64,000 nucleotides of DNA from NCBI GenBank assembly GCA_034420475.1, contig DAOULH010000009.1, positions 1 to 64,000 on the forward strand, read 5' to 3'. Of this stretch, positions 8,193 through 15,949 are shown one piece after another; positions within the stretch are counted from its first letter, which is position 1; each line of letters begins with the position of its first letter. This DNA comes from Bin87 sp034420475 (GTDB taxonomy: Bacteria > Chloroflexota > Dehalococcoidia > Lucifugimonadales > UBA3495). Position numbers and translations under genes: made by a program. Below the pieces are notes generated by a model that did not search any database, was not told the origin of the DNA, and saw only the letters and a list, made by a program, of their open reading frames with translations.

Positions 8193-8301
8193 AAAATTTA
8201 CGGGCGTGACGACAACTTTCTGCCTCAATTTTTCCCGTGCGATCGCGCGAAAGTCTGTTGGGTGATTACGGTGGCAGCCGTTCGGTGGTAGGCAGGACGT
8301 A

Positions 8302-8691
8302 TCAATCTGACCCGGCGGCAACCTTCGACGACCGGGGAGCCTCCATCAGGTACTCAGTCGGCAAACCCGAGTGTTCCTGTAGAACCAGTGCGACTTCCGC
8401 AGTGATCGCCGTTTGGCCGGCCAGCATCGCATCCAGGCTATCGTTTCCGCCAGCCAGTGGGATCAGCTGTTCCCGCGACACAATTTGTTGGTCCAGCAGG
8501 AACTCAAGGAGCGAGTCAGGGTCAGGGTCTTCCATCGGGTAGTGCTCGTCCTCATACTGTATGACCAGGTCGGAGATCCGGTCCAGTTCCCGTCCTTCCG
8601 GAGTATTCGGCTCGGCTCCCAGCAGGTCGGAAATTCGCGCCAGGGCCATATCATAGTCCGCCTCGGTGAGCACCTGCGTAATTTCGGGCAT
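8302..8691 (-). CDS. HigA-like antitoxin / HTH regulator (COG5499 type), orphan
   Basis: Protein of 129 residues. The N-terminal part has the pattern LTEADYDMALARISDLL...EGRELDRISDLVIQYE typical of COG5499 antitoxins. The C-terminal half (ISREQLIPLAGGNDSLDAML...AITAEVALVLQEHSGLP region) is a degenerate helix-turn-helix of the same family. These proteins usually sit beside a HigB-type mRNA interferase, but no toxin-sized open frame with RelE/HigB features is found on either side. It is therefore an orphan antitoxin or a free-standing regulator. It is divergent from htpX, with about 128 bp between the starts. Confidence 0.7.
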   Translation of the reverse strand: MPEITQVLTEADYDMALARISDLLGAEPNTPEGRELDRISDLVIQYEDEHYPMEDPDPDSLLEFLLDQQIVSREQLIPLAGGNDSLDAMLAGQTAITAEVALVLQEHSGLPTEYLMEAPRSSKVAAGSD

Positions 8692-8768
8692 AGTTCACCT
8701 CTTCAGCGTCTACCGAGTTGCGTTCGGCGTGGGCTCCGGTCAACCAGTGTACACTCTGCGCCCGGTGG

Positions 8769-8774
8769 TAGAAT
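8769..8774 (+). promoter_or_regulatory. Predicted -10 element of htpX
   Basis: TAGAAT lies 45 bases before the htpX ATG in a short AT-richer stretch. No convincing -35 was seen. Assigned by position and similarity to the -10 consensus only. Confidence 0.35.
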
Positions 8775-8819
8775 GAAACTGTAATTCACCGTTCACGTCC
8801 GTTTGCTGGAGAGAAGGCA

Positions 8820-9743
8820 ATGAACCATATCAAGACGTTCTTCCTCCTGATGGTACTCACCGGGCTGCTGCTGCTGATTGGCGGCGCCCTGGGCGGCCAG
8901 ATCGGCATCATCATCGCGTTGGTGTTCGCGCTGGCGATGAACTTCGGGGCCTACTGGTTCAGCGACAAGATAGCGCTGAGCATGGCCCACGCCCGGCCGA
9001 TTACCGCTGACGACGATCCGCAACTGTACCAACTGGTGGCCGAGCAGGCGCGGCTGGCGAACATGCCGATGCCCAAGGTGTACGAGATCGACGATCCTTC
9101 TCCCAACGCCTTCGCCACCGGCCGCAATCCGCAGAACGCCGCCGTCGCCGTGACCACCGGCATCCGCCAGATCCTGACGCGGGAGGAACTGGCCGGCGTC
9201 ATGGCCCACGAGATGGCCCACGTGGGCAACCGGGACACCCTGATCATGACGGTGGTTGCCACCATCGCCGGCGCGATCACGATGCTGGCGTTCATGGCGC
9301 AGTTCGCCGCGATCTTCAGCAGCTTCGGCGGCCACAGCGACGACGACGAGGGCGGTGGCGGCAACTTCATCACGCTGATGATCATCGCCATCATCATGCC
9401 CATCGCGGCCACGATCATCCGCATGGCCATCTCCCGGGCTCGGGAGTTCCAGGCAGACCAGACGGGCGCGCACAACTGCGGGAACCCGGAGGCGCTGGCC
9501 CGGGCGCTGGAAAAGCTGGAGATGGGCAGCGAAATCCGTCCCATGAAGGTCAACGAGGCCGCCTCGCACCTGTTCATCGTGAACCCGCTCAGCGGCCGCT
9601 CCATGGCGCGGCTGTTCTCGACGCATCCGCCCATCGAGGAGCGGGTCCGCCGGCTGCGGGAGATGAACGTGCGGCCCAATTTCGGTTCGATTGACCGCCC
9701 CGACTACGACCTGCCGGATGGCAGCAACCGGCCTAATTTCTGA
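8820..9743 (+). CDS. htpX: Membrane zinc metalloprotease HtpX (M48)
   Basis: Integral-membrane endopeptidase that degrades damaged membrane proteins. At 307 residues it is slightly longer than E. coli HtpX (293). The zinc motif HEMAH is at 130-134 with the third ligand Glu209 in RAREFQADQ. Two N-terminal membrane helices (about 6-22 and 27-45) and two more around 141-168 and 184-203 match the family topology; an acidic-glycine loop (DDDEGGGG) lies between the latter. GGAGAGAAGG precedes the ATG. It is a single gene with its own promoter-like sequence upstream. Confidence 0.95.
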   Translation: MNHIKTFFLLMVLTGLLLLIGGALGGQIGIIIALVFALAMNFGAYWFSDKIALSMAHARPITADDDPQLYQLVAEQARLANMPMPKVYEIDDPSPNAFATGRNPQNAAVAVTTGIRQILTREELAGVMAHEMAHVGNRDTLIMTVVATIAGAITMLAFMAQFAAIFSSFGGHSDDDEGGGGNFITLMIIAIIMPIAATIIRMAISRAREFQADQTGAHNCGNPEALARALEKLEMGSEIRPMKVNEAASHLFIVNPLSGRSMARLFSTHPPIEERVRRLREMNVRPNFGSIDRPDYDLPDGSNRPNF

Positions 9744-9782
9744 AGTCAGGCGAGGGTGTGATCCCACACATACCCAGTTTTT

Positions 9783-9880
9783 GTCATCGCGAGGAGCGCA
9801 GCGACGCGGCAATCTCGCCACCGGAGCGATGACGGATGACGCCTCTCGCAACGAGATTGCCGCGCTTCGCTCGCGATGAC
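9783..9880. repeat. Dispersed palindromic repeat, copy without terminal repeats
   Basis: Starts GTCATCGCGAGGAGCGCAG and ends with the inverted equivalent CGCTTCGCTCGCGATGAC. The inner arms GGCAATCTCG and CGAGATTGCC also pair. It has the same arms as the 1593, 46629 and 55869 copies but a different left-arm variant (GAGGAGCGCAGCGAC) and no GTAACTGTTCAGA ends. It lies between htpX and the propeller gene. Confidence 0.75.
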
Positions 9881-9932
9881 AGCGGAGGGGCCAACCGGAT
9901 AGGCGAGAGCGGTCACCGGGGCGAGCCGGTTG

Positions 9933-9941
9933 TGCTATCAT
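9933..9941 (+). promoter_or_regulatory. Predicted extended -10 (TGC-TATCAT)
   Basis: TGCTATCAT lies 70 bases before the ATG of the Asp-box protein. It shares the TGC-TANNAT form found before several other plus-strand genes here (11057, 25311, 42830, 53440). Confidence 0.4.
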
Positions 9942-10011
9942 TCGGCCGGCGGCACATTGTCGTCCGTATGGCATCCCGCGTTACGCATTTCGCGCAGTTG
10001 AGGAGGTAATC

Positions 10012-10998
10012 ATGGCCGGAAACTACACCATCAGCGTCGGCACCGTGGGCGGCGGCCTCTCCGTAAGCCCCGACGGCGGCGAGACCTGGAACCGCATCCG
10101 CGACCCCCTGCCCAGCGAGTGCAACGTCCGCGCGCTGGCCACCGACCCCGGCAACCGGGGCCGCATCTACGCCGGCACCGACGGCGGGTTGTTCCGATCC
10201 GACGACAACGGCTTTACCTGGAGCTACCTCGAGTCCCCCATGGACGACCTGCAGATCTGGTCCGTGGGCGTTGACCCGGACGACTCCGACACGGTGTTCG
10301 TCGGCACTCGCCCCAACGCCTTCCGCTCCCGGGACGGCGGGCAGACCTGGGAGTCGCTGGACCTGGGCGTCCGGATGCCCTGCCCCATCGGCATCCCCCG
10401 CACCACCAACATCATCGTCGACCCGCGGGACACGCGGACGGTGTGGGCCGGTATCGAGGTGGACGGTGTGTACCGCAGCCTGGACGGCGGCGACAACTGG
10501 ACGCGCCTGCCCGACCTGGGCCCCGACCCGTTCCACGGCGACATCCACGGCATGGCCCTGAAGCCCGGCCCAGACTCGGCGATCTACTGCACCACGCCCT
10601 TCGGCATCTCCACCAGCAATGACGAGGGGGAGAGCTGGGAGCTGCACGAGTTCCCGCGCTTCCACGCCGAGGACGTGCGCTCCTACTGCCGGGGCATGGT
10701 CATCAAGCCCGACAACCCCAGCACCATGTTCGTCGGCAACGGCGACTCCATCCCGGGGATCACCGGAACCATCCGGCGCACCCGCGACGCCGGCGCATCC
10801 TGGGACGCCCCGCAGTTGTCGGCTACTCCCAACTCCGTGGTGTACTGGTTCGCCGCGAGCCCGCACGTCGATGACGTGATGGTGGCCGCCAGCATCTACG
10901 GCTACGTGTACGTCAGCTCCGACGGCGGCGACACCTGGGACAAGTTGCAGAAGGAATTCGGCGAGATCCGCTCGCTGGCGCTGACGCCCAACGAGTAG
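10012..10998 (+). CDS. Asp-box (BNR) repeat beta-propeller protein
   Basis: Protein of 328 residues built from about seven Asp-box repeats of the form S-x-D-x-G-x-x-W: SPDGGETWNRI, SDDNGFTWSYL, SRDGGQTWESL, SLDGGDNWTRL, SNDEGESWELH, TRDAGASWDA and SSDGGDTWDKL. This is the architecture of sialidase-like/VPS10-like six- to seven-bladed propellers. No sialidase active-site Arg triad was identified and there is no signal peptide, so a glycosidase function should not be assumed. Such proteins are abundant in Chloroflexota and are often left as hypothetical. GAGGAGGTAATC is an excellent ribosome binding site for this ATG. A strong terminator follows. Confidence 0.85.
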   Translation: MAGNYTISVGTVGGGLSVSPDGGETWNRIRDPLPSECNVRALATDPGNRGRIYAGTDGGLFRSDDNGFTWSYLESPMDDLQIWSVGVDPDDSDTVFVGTRPNAFRSRDGGQTWESLDLGVRMPCPIGIPRTTNIIVDPRDTRTVWAGIEVDGVYRSLDGGDNWTRLPDLGPDPFHGDIHGMALKPGPDSAIYCTTPFGISTSNDEGESWELHEFPRFHAEDVRSYCRGMVIKPDNPSTMFVGNGDSIPGITGTIRRTRDAGASWDAPQLSATPNSVVYWFAASPHVDDVMVAASIYGYVYVSSDGGDTWDKLQKEFGEIRSLALTPNE

Positions 10999-11022
10999 GC
11001 TATTCAACCCGACGAGTCCCGC

Positions 11023-11054
11023 GGCCCTTCCCCTGCATAGGGGGAGGGCCTTTT
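11023..11054 (+). terminator. Rho-independent terminator of the Asp-box gene
   Basis: Eleven-base-pair stem (GGCCCTTCCCC pairing with GGGGGAGGGCC, one G-T pair), a six-base loop (TGCATA), then TTTT. It lies 25 bases after the stop codon. Confidence 0.85.
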
Positions 11055-11056
11055 GA

Positions 11057-11065
11057 TGCTACAAT
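11057..11065 (+). promoter_or_regulatory. Predicted extended -10 (TGC-TACAAT) of the Uma2 cluster
   Basis: TGCTACAAT sits 39 bases before the first Uma2 gene, immediately after the upstream terminator, so the three Uma2 genes probably form their own transcription unit. Confidence 0.45.
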
Positions 11066-11104
11066 GCCGTCGCCAACTTACGCGGCGCAACAGGCCGGTG
11101 AAGT

Positions 11105-11656
11105 ATGACTACACAGCAGAAATTGGTGACGGCTGATGAATTGCTGGCGATGGCCCAAAGGGGAGAGGGGAAGCGGTACGAGCTCGTCAGAGGAGCGCTG
11201 ATTAAAAAAGTGTCTGCCGGAGACCCGCACGCCATCGCGGTGAGCAGAATCGATACCGCCCTGTCTGTTTATTCAGACGACAACGATTATGGAGAGGCCA
11301 GAGCCGGCGAGCCGGGCTACCGGCTGGAGTTTGCCCCTGACACCGTGCGCGCCCCGGACGTGGCCTGGATTGCGCCGGGCCGCGTACCGGAAGGGACGCA
11401 GGGCTTCCCGAACCTGGCGCCCGATCTGGTGGTTGAGGTGGTGTCTCCGGGGCAGAACCTGGCGGAGAAAGCGGCGATGTGGCTGAGTTTCGGAAGCCGG
11501 GAAGTGTGGGTAGCAAACCCGGATCCCATCAGCATCACTCGCTACCGGCCCGGCCAAACGCCGGAGGTGCTAGGCGAGGATGACGTGCTGGACGGCGGCG
11601 ACCTGCTGCCGGGGTTCAGCGTGCCGGTATGGCGGCTTTTCCGGCGGCACCGTTAG
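11105..11656 (+). CDS. Uma2 family (DUF820) PD-(D/E)XK nuclease-like protein, copy 1
   Basis: Protein of 183 residues, first of three tandem paralogues. The family pattern is complete: TADELLAM...GKRYELVRGAL at the N-terminus, RAPDVAWI with the metal-binding Asp, PDLVVEVVSPGQ, and REVWVANPD. The (E/D)xK Lys of a canonical PD-(D/E)XK site is replaced here by Val (EVV), whereas copies 2 and 3 have EIK, so catalytic competence may differ between copies. Uma2 proteins are very common in cyanobacteria and Chloroflexota and their biological role is not established. The gap to copy 2 is about 11 bp. Confidence 0.88.
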   Translation: MTTQQKLVTADELLAMAQRGEGKRYELVRGALIKKVSAGDPHAIAVSRIDTALSVYSDDNDYGEARAGEPGYRLEFAPDTVRAPDVAWIAPGRVPEGTQGFPNLAPDLVVEVVSPGQNLAEKAAMWLSFGSREVWVANPDPISITRYRPGQTPEVLGEDDVLDGGDLLPGFSVPVWRLFRRHR

Positions 11657-11667
11657 GTAGGCGCGAT

Positions 11668-12219
11668 ATGACGACCGCGCGAAAATTGATCACCGCCGAT
11701 GAGTTGATGCTGCTGCCCGACAACGGCTACCGGCAGGAGTTGGCACGAGGAGAATTGATCGAGATGCCGCCGCCGGGGAAAAGGCATGGGGATGTGACGA
11801 TGGGGTTCGGGGCTGCTTTGTACAACTATTCGGCGGCCAACGACTACGGCGCTGTGGGCGACAATTACGGCTATCGACTGGAATCCAATCCCGATACGGT
11901 GCGCGCGCCCGATCTAGCCTGGTGCGCTCCGGGGCATCCCGCTGAAACTGTCGAGGGCTATCCCGAGTGCGCCCCTGACCTGATTGTGGAGATCAAGTCT
12001 CCCAGCGATACGCCGTGCATGGTTGCGGAGCGGGCGCAGATGTGGCTGGATTTCGGGAGCCGGGAAGTCTGGTACGGCGACCCGGAACAAACCACCGTTA
12101 CGCGCTACCGGCCCGGTCAGCCGCCGGAAGTGCTGGGCGAGGATGACGTGCTGGACGGCGGCGAGTTGGTGCCGGGGTTCAGCATCGAGGTTTGGCGGCT
12201 TTTCCGGCGGCGGCGGTAG
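11668..12219 (+). CDS. Uma2 family nuclease-like protein, copy 2
   Basis: Protein of 183 residues, same length as copies 1 and 3. The ATG at 11668 is chosen because the protein then begins MTTARKLITADEL in register with the other copies; an upstream ATG at 11629 lies inside copy 1. Seen: RAPDLAW, PDLIVEIKSPSDT (intact ExK), FGSREVWYGDPE and a C-terminal WRLFRRRR. The near-identical stretches shared with copy 3 (MWLDFGSREVWYGDPE, DDVLDGG) show that copies 2 and 3 are the closer pair, consistent with stepwise tandem duplication. Confidence 0.88.
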   Translation: MTTARKLITADELMLLPDNGYRQELARGELIEMPPPGKRHGDVTMGFGAALYNYSAANDYGAVGDNYGYRLESNPDTVRAPDLAWCAPGHPAETVEGYPECAPDLIVEIKSPSDTPCMVAERAQMWLDFGSREVWYGDPEQTTVTRYRPGQPPEVLGEDDVLDGGELVPGFSIEVWRLFRRRR

Positions 12220-12229
12220 GAGGCACGAT

Positions 12230-12781
12230 ATGGCCACCACGAAGTTGATCACTGCCGACGAATTGCTGATGATGCCCAGGGATGATTATCAGTATGAACT
12301 GGTGCGCGGGGAGTTGACCGAAAAGATGCCACCACCTGGAGATCTGCACGGCGACGTGACCGGGAGATTTTCTTTTGAATTGCGAGCCTTCGCTCGCAGT
12401 ACGAGCTTTGGGGTAGTACGGGACAACGCCGGTTTCCGGCTGGAGTCGGACCCGGATACAGTGCGCGCGCCGGATGCGGCCTGGATTGCGCCGGGACGTA
12501 TATCGGAACCGATTCGCGGCTATCAGTCGCTTACTCCCGACTTGGTGGTGGAAATTAAATCTCCCACCGACACGCCGAGAATGGTAGCGGAAAGGGCGAA
12601 GATGTGGCTGGATTTCGGCAGCCGGGAAGTCTGGTACGGCGACCCGGAGCGCACCACCGTCACTAGGTATAGACCCGGCCAGGAGCCCGAAATCTTGAGC
12701 GAGGACGACGTCCTGGACGGTGGTGACCTGTTGCCCGGTTTTTCCGTTCCGGTCTGGCAACTGTTCCGGGACCAGCCGTAA
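12230..12781 (+). CDS. Uma2 family nuclease-like protein, copy 3
   Basis: Protein of 183 residues. The ATG at 12230 follows TAGGAGGCACGAT, a strong ribosome binding site placed just after the copy 2 stop. Seen: TADELLMMPRDDYQYELVRG, RAPDAAWIAPG, PDLVVEIKSPTDT (intact ExK), FGSREVWYGDPE and VWQLFRDQP. It ends the tandem triplet. Two direct repeats CTGAAAAGCCAAT follow the stop (12795 and 12811). Confidence 0.88.
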   Translation: MATTKLITADELLMMPRDDYQYELVRGELTEKMPPPGDLHGDVTGRFSFELRAFARSTSFGVVRDNAGFRLESDPDTVRAPDAAWIAPGRISEPIRGYQSLTPDLVVEIKSPTDTPRMVAERAKMWLDFGSREVWYGDPERTTVTRYRPGQEPEILSEDDVLDGGDLLPGFSVPVWQLFRDQP

Positions 12782-12847
12782 TCCCTGCCGTTGCCTGAAA
12801 AGCCAATCTCCTGAAAAGCCAATTTCAATCCCGCCTGGAGAGCATTG

Positions 12848-13717
12848 ATGCCTACCTTCGATTCCGACGGCGTTCACATCTTCTACCAGTCCACCGGCGA
12901 GGGGTTCCCGCTGATCTGGAGCCACGAGTTTGCCGGTTCCTACGAGAGCTGGGAGCAGCAGGTGCGCTACTTCAGCCACCGCTATCGCGTGATCACGTAC
13001 AACGACCGGGGATATCCGCCATCCGACGTGCCCATGGATCCGGAGGCGTACTCGCAGGACATCACCATCGAAGACCTGCGCCGGCTCATGGACCACCTGG
13101 AACTTGAGCAGGCGTACATTGGCGGCCTGTCCATGGGCGGCAACGTGGCGCTGAATTTCGCGCTGCGATACCCGGAGCGGTGCCGCGCCATCATCGTGGC
13201 GTCCGCCGGTTCGGGGACGACGCACAACGAGGCTTTTCGCTCCGGCGGGGAGGCCATGGCTGCCCGCCTGCTGGCCGAGGGCACGCCCCCGGTAATGAAG
13301 GACTACGGCAGCGGGCCGACCCGGGTGCAGCTCCAGCGGAAGGACCCGCGCGGGTACGAGGAATTCATGCGGCTGCTCTTCGGGCACAACGCCCGCGGCT
13401 CGGCCTACACTTTCCGCGGCGTGCAGCTGCGCCGGCCGACCATCGACCAATTGGTTCCGCAGATGAACCGGCTCCAGGTGCCCACGCTGATAATGATCGG
13501 CGATGAGGACGACCCATGCGTGGAGCCGTCAATCATGATGAAGCGTCACATCCCCCGCAGCGGTCTGGCGGTGCTGCCCCAATGCGGCCATGCCATCAAC
13601 CTGGAGGAGCCGGACCTGTTCAACCGGCTGGTGTCCGACTTCCTGGCTTCCGTGGAGGCCGGCAAGTGGGCCGACCATCCCCTGGGCGACACGCCCTACA
13701 CGACCGGATCGCGGTAA
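12848..13717 (+). CDS. Alpha/beta-fold hydrolase
   Basis: Protein of 289 residues of the alpha/beta hydrolase fold. The catalytic triad is recognisable: nucleophile Ser in GLSMGG, Asp in the IGDEDDPC segment and His in QCGHAINLEEP. Oxyanion region SHEFAGSYESW. The ATG at 12848, preceded by CTGGAGAGCATTG, is preferred to a TTG one codon earlier. The substrate is not predictable; esterase, lactonase or C-C hydrolase are all possible. It lies alone between the Uma2 triplet and the convergent MBL-fold gene. Confidence 0.9.
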   Translation: MPTFDSDGVHIFYQSTGEGFPLIWSHEFAGSYESWEQQVRYFSHRYRVITYNDRGYPPSDVPMDPEAYSQDITIEDLRRLMDHLELEQAYIGGLSMGGNVALNFALRYPERCRAIIVASAGSGTTHNEAFRSGGEAMAARLLAEGTPPVMKDYGSGPTRVQLQRKDPRGYEEFMRLLFGHNARGSAYTFRGVQLRRPTIDQLVPQMNRLQVPTLIMIGDEDDPCVEPSIMMKRHIPRSGLAVLPQCGHAINLEEPDLFNRLVSDFLASVEAGKWADHPLGDTPYTTGSR

Positions 13718-13805
13718 ACGGGTCCACCTCGCGCTGGGCAACGCCGGCGGCGCGCCTCGTCCGGGCGGTTGAAGTCCGGCGCGTGGCCGCTGCCGGAGTG
13801 CGCCA

Positions 13806-14636
13806 CTAGAACTCCACGGGGCGCAGGTAGCTCATGTCCTGCCGGCGCTCCAGGTAACCGGCGCGGGTCTCGTGGCCGTGGGAGAACACCAGGAGGTGTC
13901 CCTGACGCTCGGCCTCGCCCAGGATAACGCGCTTCTGTTGCAGGGTGGTCTCGGGCTCGTAGTCAAAGGACGAGATTATGGTGAGGCCCAGGTGATGGGG
14001 GGTCGGGACCAGGTCCCCGAGGTAAACCACCCGCTCGCCGCCGTAGGTGAATACGGCGATCTGGTGTCCCAGGCAGTGGCCGTCGGTGACGATCAGGCTG
14101 AGGCCGGGGAACAGTTCGGTGTCTCCGTCCAGCAGTTCCAATTGCCCGCGGTCGGCGATGGGAGCGAAATCCTCCACCCGGAACGCCTCGGCGTTGCGCA
14201 ATGAGGGATCGTGAGCGTCCTCCCAGCTGGAGCGCTGGACGTAATAGGTGGCGTTGGGGAAGGAAGGAACCATGTCGCCCAAGCGGTCCATGCGGGTTGA
14301 GCCGCCGGCATGGCTGAAGTGGAGGTGGGAGAGCACAATAGCGTCGATGTCTCGCGGGCCCAAACCGAGCCCTTTCAGGCTCCGCATGAGGCGGCTGGGG
14401 ACAAGGCCGTACATTTCCTTGTCGCGGTAGTTATCCTTGGGGCCGACGCCGGTGTCGATGATGATTTTCTTGCCGGCACACTCGATCAAAAGGCAATTCA
14501 GGCCCATGGTCACCCGATTTTTGCGGTCGGTCGATACCAGGTTCTCCCACATCATCTTGGGTATTGATCCGAAACTTGATCCGCCGTCGACTTTGAACAC
14601 CCCGTCGCTGATGATTTTTGCAGCGCTTGCCGTCAT
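13806..14636 (-). CDS. MBL-fold metallo-hydrolase with Ser in place of the motif Asp
   Basis: Protein of 276 residues, metallo-beta-lactamase superfamily, in the same broad group as AHL lactonases and other small-molecule hydrolases. The motif HxHxDH is HLHFSH (residues 104-109) here, so the Asp that normally ligates or orients the second metal is Ser108. The later ligands appear present: His in TDGHCLGHQ and in FSHGHE, and Asp in GDLVPTPHH. The change could shift metal content or chemistry. AGGAGC lies nine bases before the ATG. It is convergent with the preceding hydrolase. Confidence 0.88.
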   Translation of the reverse strand: MTASAAKIISDGVFKVDGGSSFGSIPKMMWENLVSTDRKNRVTMGLNCLLIECAGKKIIIDTGVGPKDNYRDKEMYGLVPSRLMRSLKGLGLGPRDIDAIVLSHLHFSHAGGSTRMDRLGDMVPSFPNATYYVQRSSWEDAHDPSLRNAEAFRVEDFAPIADRGQLELLDGDTELFPGLSLIVTDGHCLGHQIAVFTYGGERVVYLGDLVPTPHHLGLTIISSFDYEPETTLQQKRVILGEAERQGHLLVFSHGHETRAGYLERRQDMSYLRPVEF

Positions 14637-14929
14637 CTCTCAATCGCTCCTGAAAACTGCTTTGTATCCCCGCCCGTTCCCAGATCACCGCGTCCACCCA
14701 TCCGAATTTATGACTGCGCACGTAAAAAGGTACAGGCTATTGATGGCCTTACGGGACCAATCCGCCAGTCAATCCGACTGTGCCCAGGGTCGGTACCGTG
14801 GCACTACTTTACAGCCCTCGATTGAATTGGTGTCAAGACAAAAAAACGAATATTTTTGATTGATTTTCCAAATTATTGCGAAGGACGCTGCCGACCGACG
14901 ACGGTGGCGCCGGCCAGCCCAGGGATGTT
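14637..14929. other. Intergenic region between divergent MBL and K+ channel genes
   Basis: About 290 bp between divergent starts. There is an AT-rich patch near 14826-14878 where promoters for both directions may lie. No repeat, RNA gene or well-matched hexamer pair was found. Confidence 0.4.
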
Positions 14930-15949
14930 ATGTTTGCCCGGCGGAACCGGACCCGTTTTCCAATTCTCGCCGGGCGCAGATATCAGACAGCGGCCCAATC
15001 CGGCCGTTTGGCGAACCACAGGGGCCAGCAAATTTTCGTGAACGCATCGACCCCGACTACAGAAACCCCGCCGCTGCCCCGGCGCCGTCGGGTGTTCAAT
15101 CTGTTGAACCCCCAGGCCGGTCAACGATCCCGGGGGTTCGGCCTGAGCCAGGATAAGGGCTCATTCCTGGTGGAGATCGCGTTGGTGGCGGTGGTAGTCA
15201 TCAACTCGACCTCGCTGATCCTGTGGACGGTGCCCAGTTTTCGGGCCAACTTCGACGTCTGGTTCCACAGCATCGAGCATTTCACGGTCGCGGTGTTCCT
15301 GGTGGAATACGCACTGCGATTTTGGTCCGCGCCGGAGGCGGAACCGGAAGGGTCTGCCTGGGGTCAAAGATGGCGGTACGCGGTGTCGCCGGTGGCTCTG
15401 GTTGACGCCGCCGCGTTGGCGCCGTCGGCGGTGGCCGCCGTGCTGTTGCTGGCAACGGGAGGCGGATTCAGCCTCTCGTTCCTGCTGTCGGTACGGTTGC
15501 TGACACGGACGGTGAAACTGATCCGCTACTTCCCTGGCGGGCGGTTGATAGCGGCCGTGATTCGACAACGGGCGAGCCAGCTTTTGGCCACGGTGGGCGG
15601 ACTGATCCTGGTGCTGGTGATCGCCGCGGCGCTGATGTACTTCGCGGAGACCAATGCCCAGCCGGAGGAATTTTCCAGCATACCGGCTGCAATGTGGTGG
15701 AGCGTGGTTACCCTGACCACGGTGGGCTATGGCGATACGGTCCCGATCACTCCCGTTGGCCGTTTCCTGGCGGCCATCATTGCCGTGCTGGGGATCGGGC
15801 TGTTCGCGCTCCCGGCGGGCATCCTGAGCGCCGGGCTTCTGGAGGCGGACGTCGAGAATCGGGCCGCGCTGACTAACGGAGCGTCAAGCGGCGACGGGCC
15901 GCTTTGCCCGCACTGTGGCCAGCCCATGCCGGATACCGGCCCGGACTAG
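14930..15949 (+). CDS. Voltage-gated-type potassium channel
   Basis: Six-helix potassium channel subunit. The selectivity filter TTVGYGD lies between the last two helices, and an S4-like segment LLSVRLLTRTVKLIRYF carries regularly spaced basic residues. An N-terminal basic region precedes S1 (KGSFLVEIALVAVVVINS). The C-terminus ends with CPHCGQPMP, half of a zinc-knuckle-like motif, which is unusual. The start is uncertain: TTG 14876, ATG 14930 (weak AGGG upstream) and GTG 15038 are all in frame, and the residues before 15038 look unlike the family. It overlaps the gltX end by four bases, tail-to-tail. Confidence 0.88.
   Translation: MFARRNRTRFPILAGRRYQTAAQSGRLANHRGQQIFVNASTPTTETPPLPRRRRVFNLLNPQAGQRSRGFGLSQDKGSFLVEIALVAVVVINSTSLILWTVPSFRANFDVWFHSIEHFTVAVFLVEYALRFWSAPEAEPEGSAWGQRWRYAVSPVALVDAAALAPSAVAAVLLLATGGGFSLSFLLSVRLLTRTVKLIRYFPGGRLIAAVIRQRASQLLATVGGLILVLVIAAALMYFAETNAQPEEFSSIPAAMWWSVVTLTTVGYGDTVPITPVGRFLAAIIAVLGIGLFALPAGILSAGLLEADVENRAALTNGASSGDGPLCPHCGQPMPDTGPD

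Noticed and set aside
9783..9880. CRISPR-like repeats.
   Set aside because: The dispersed repeats are single copies far apart, not regularly spaced with spacers, and no cas genes are present.
12790..12825. Two CTGAAAAGCCAAT copies after the Uma2 triplet, considered as an attachment site.
   Set aside because: Too short, tandem and not flanking a unit; probably replication slippage.
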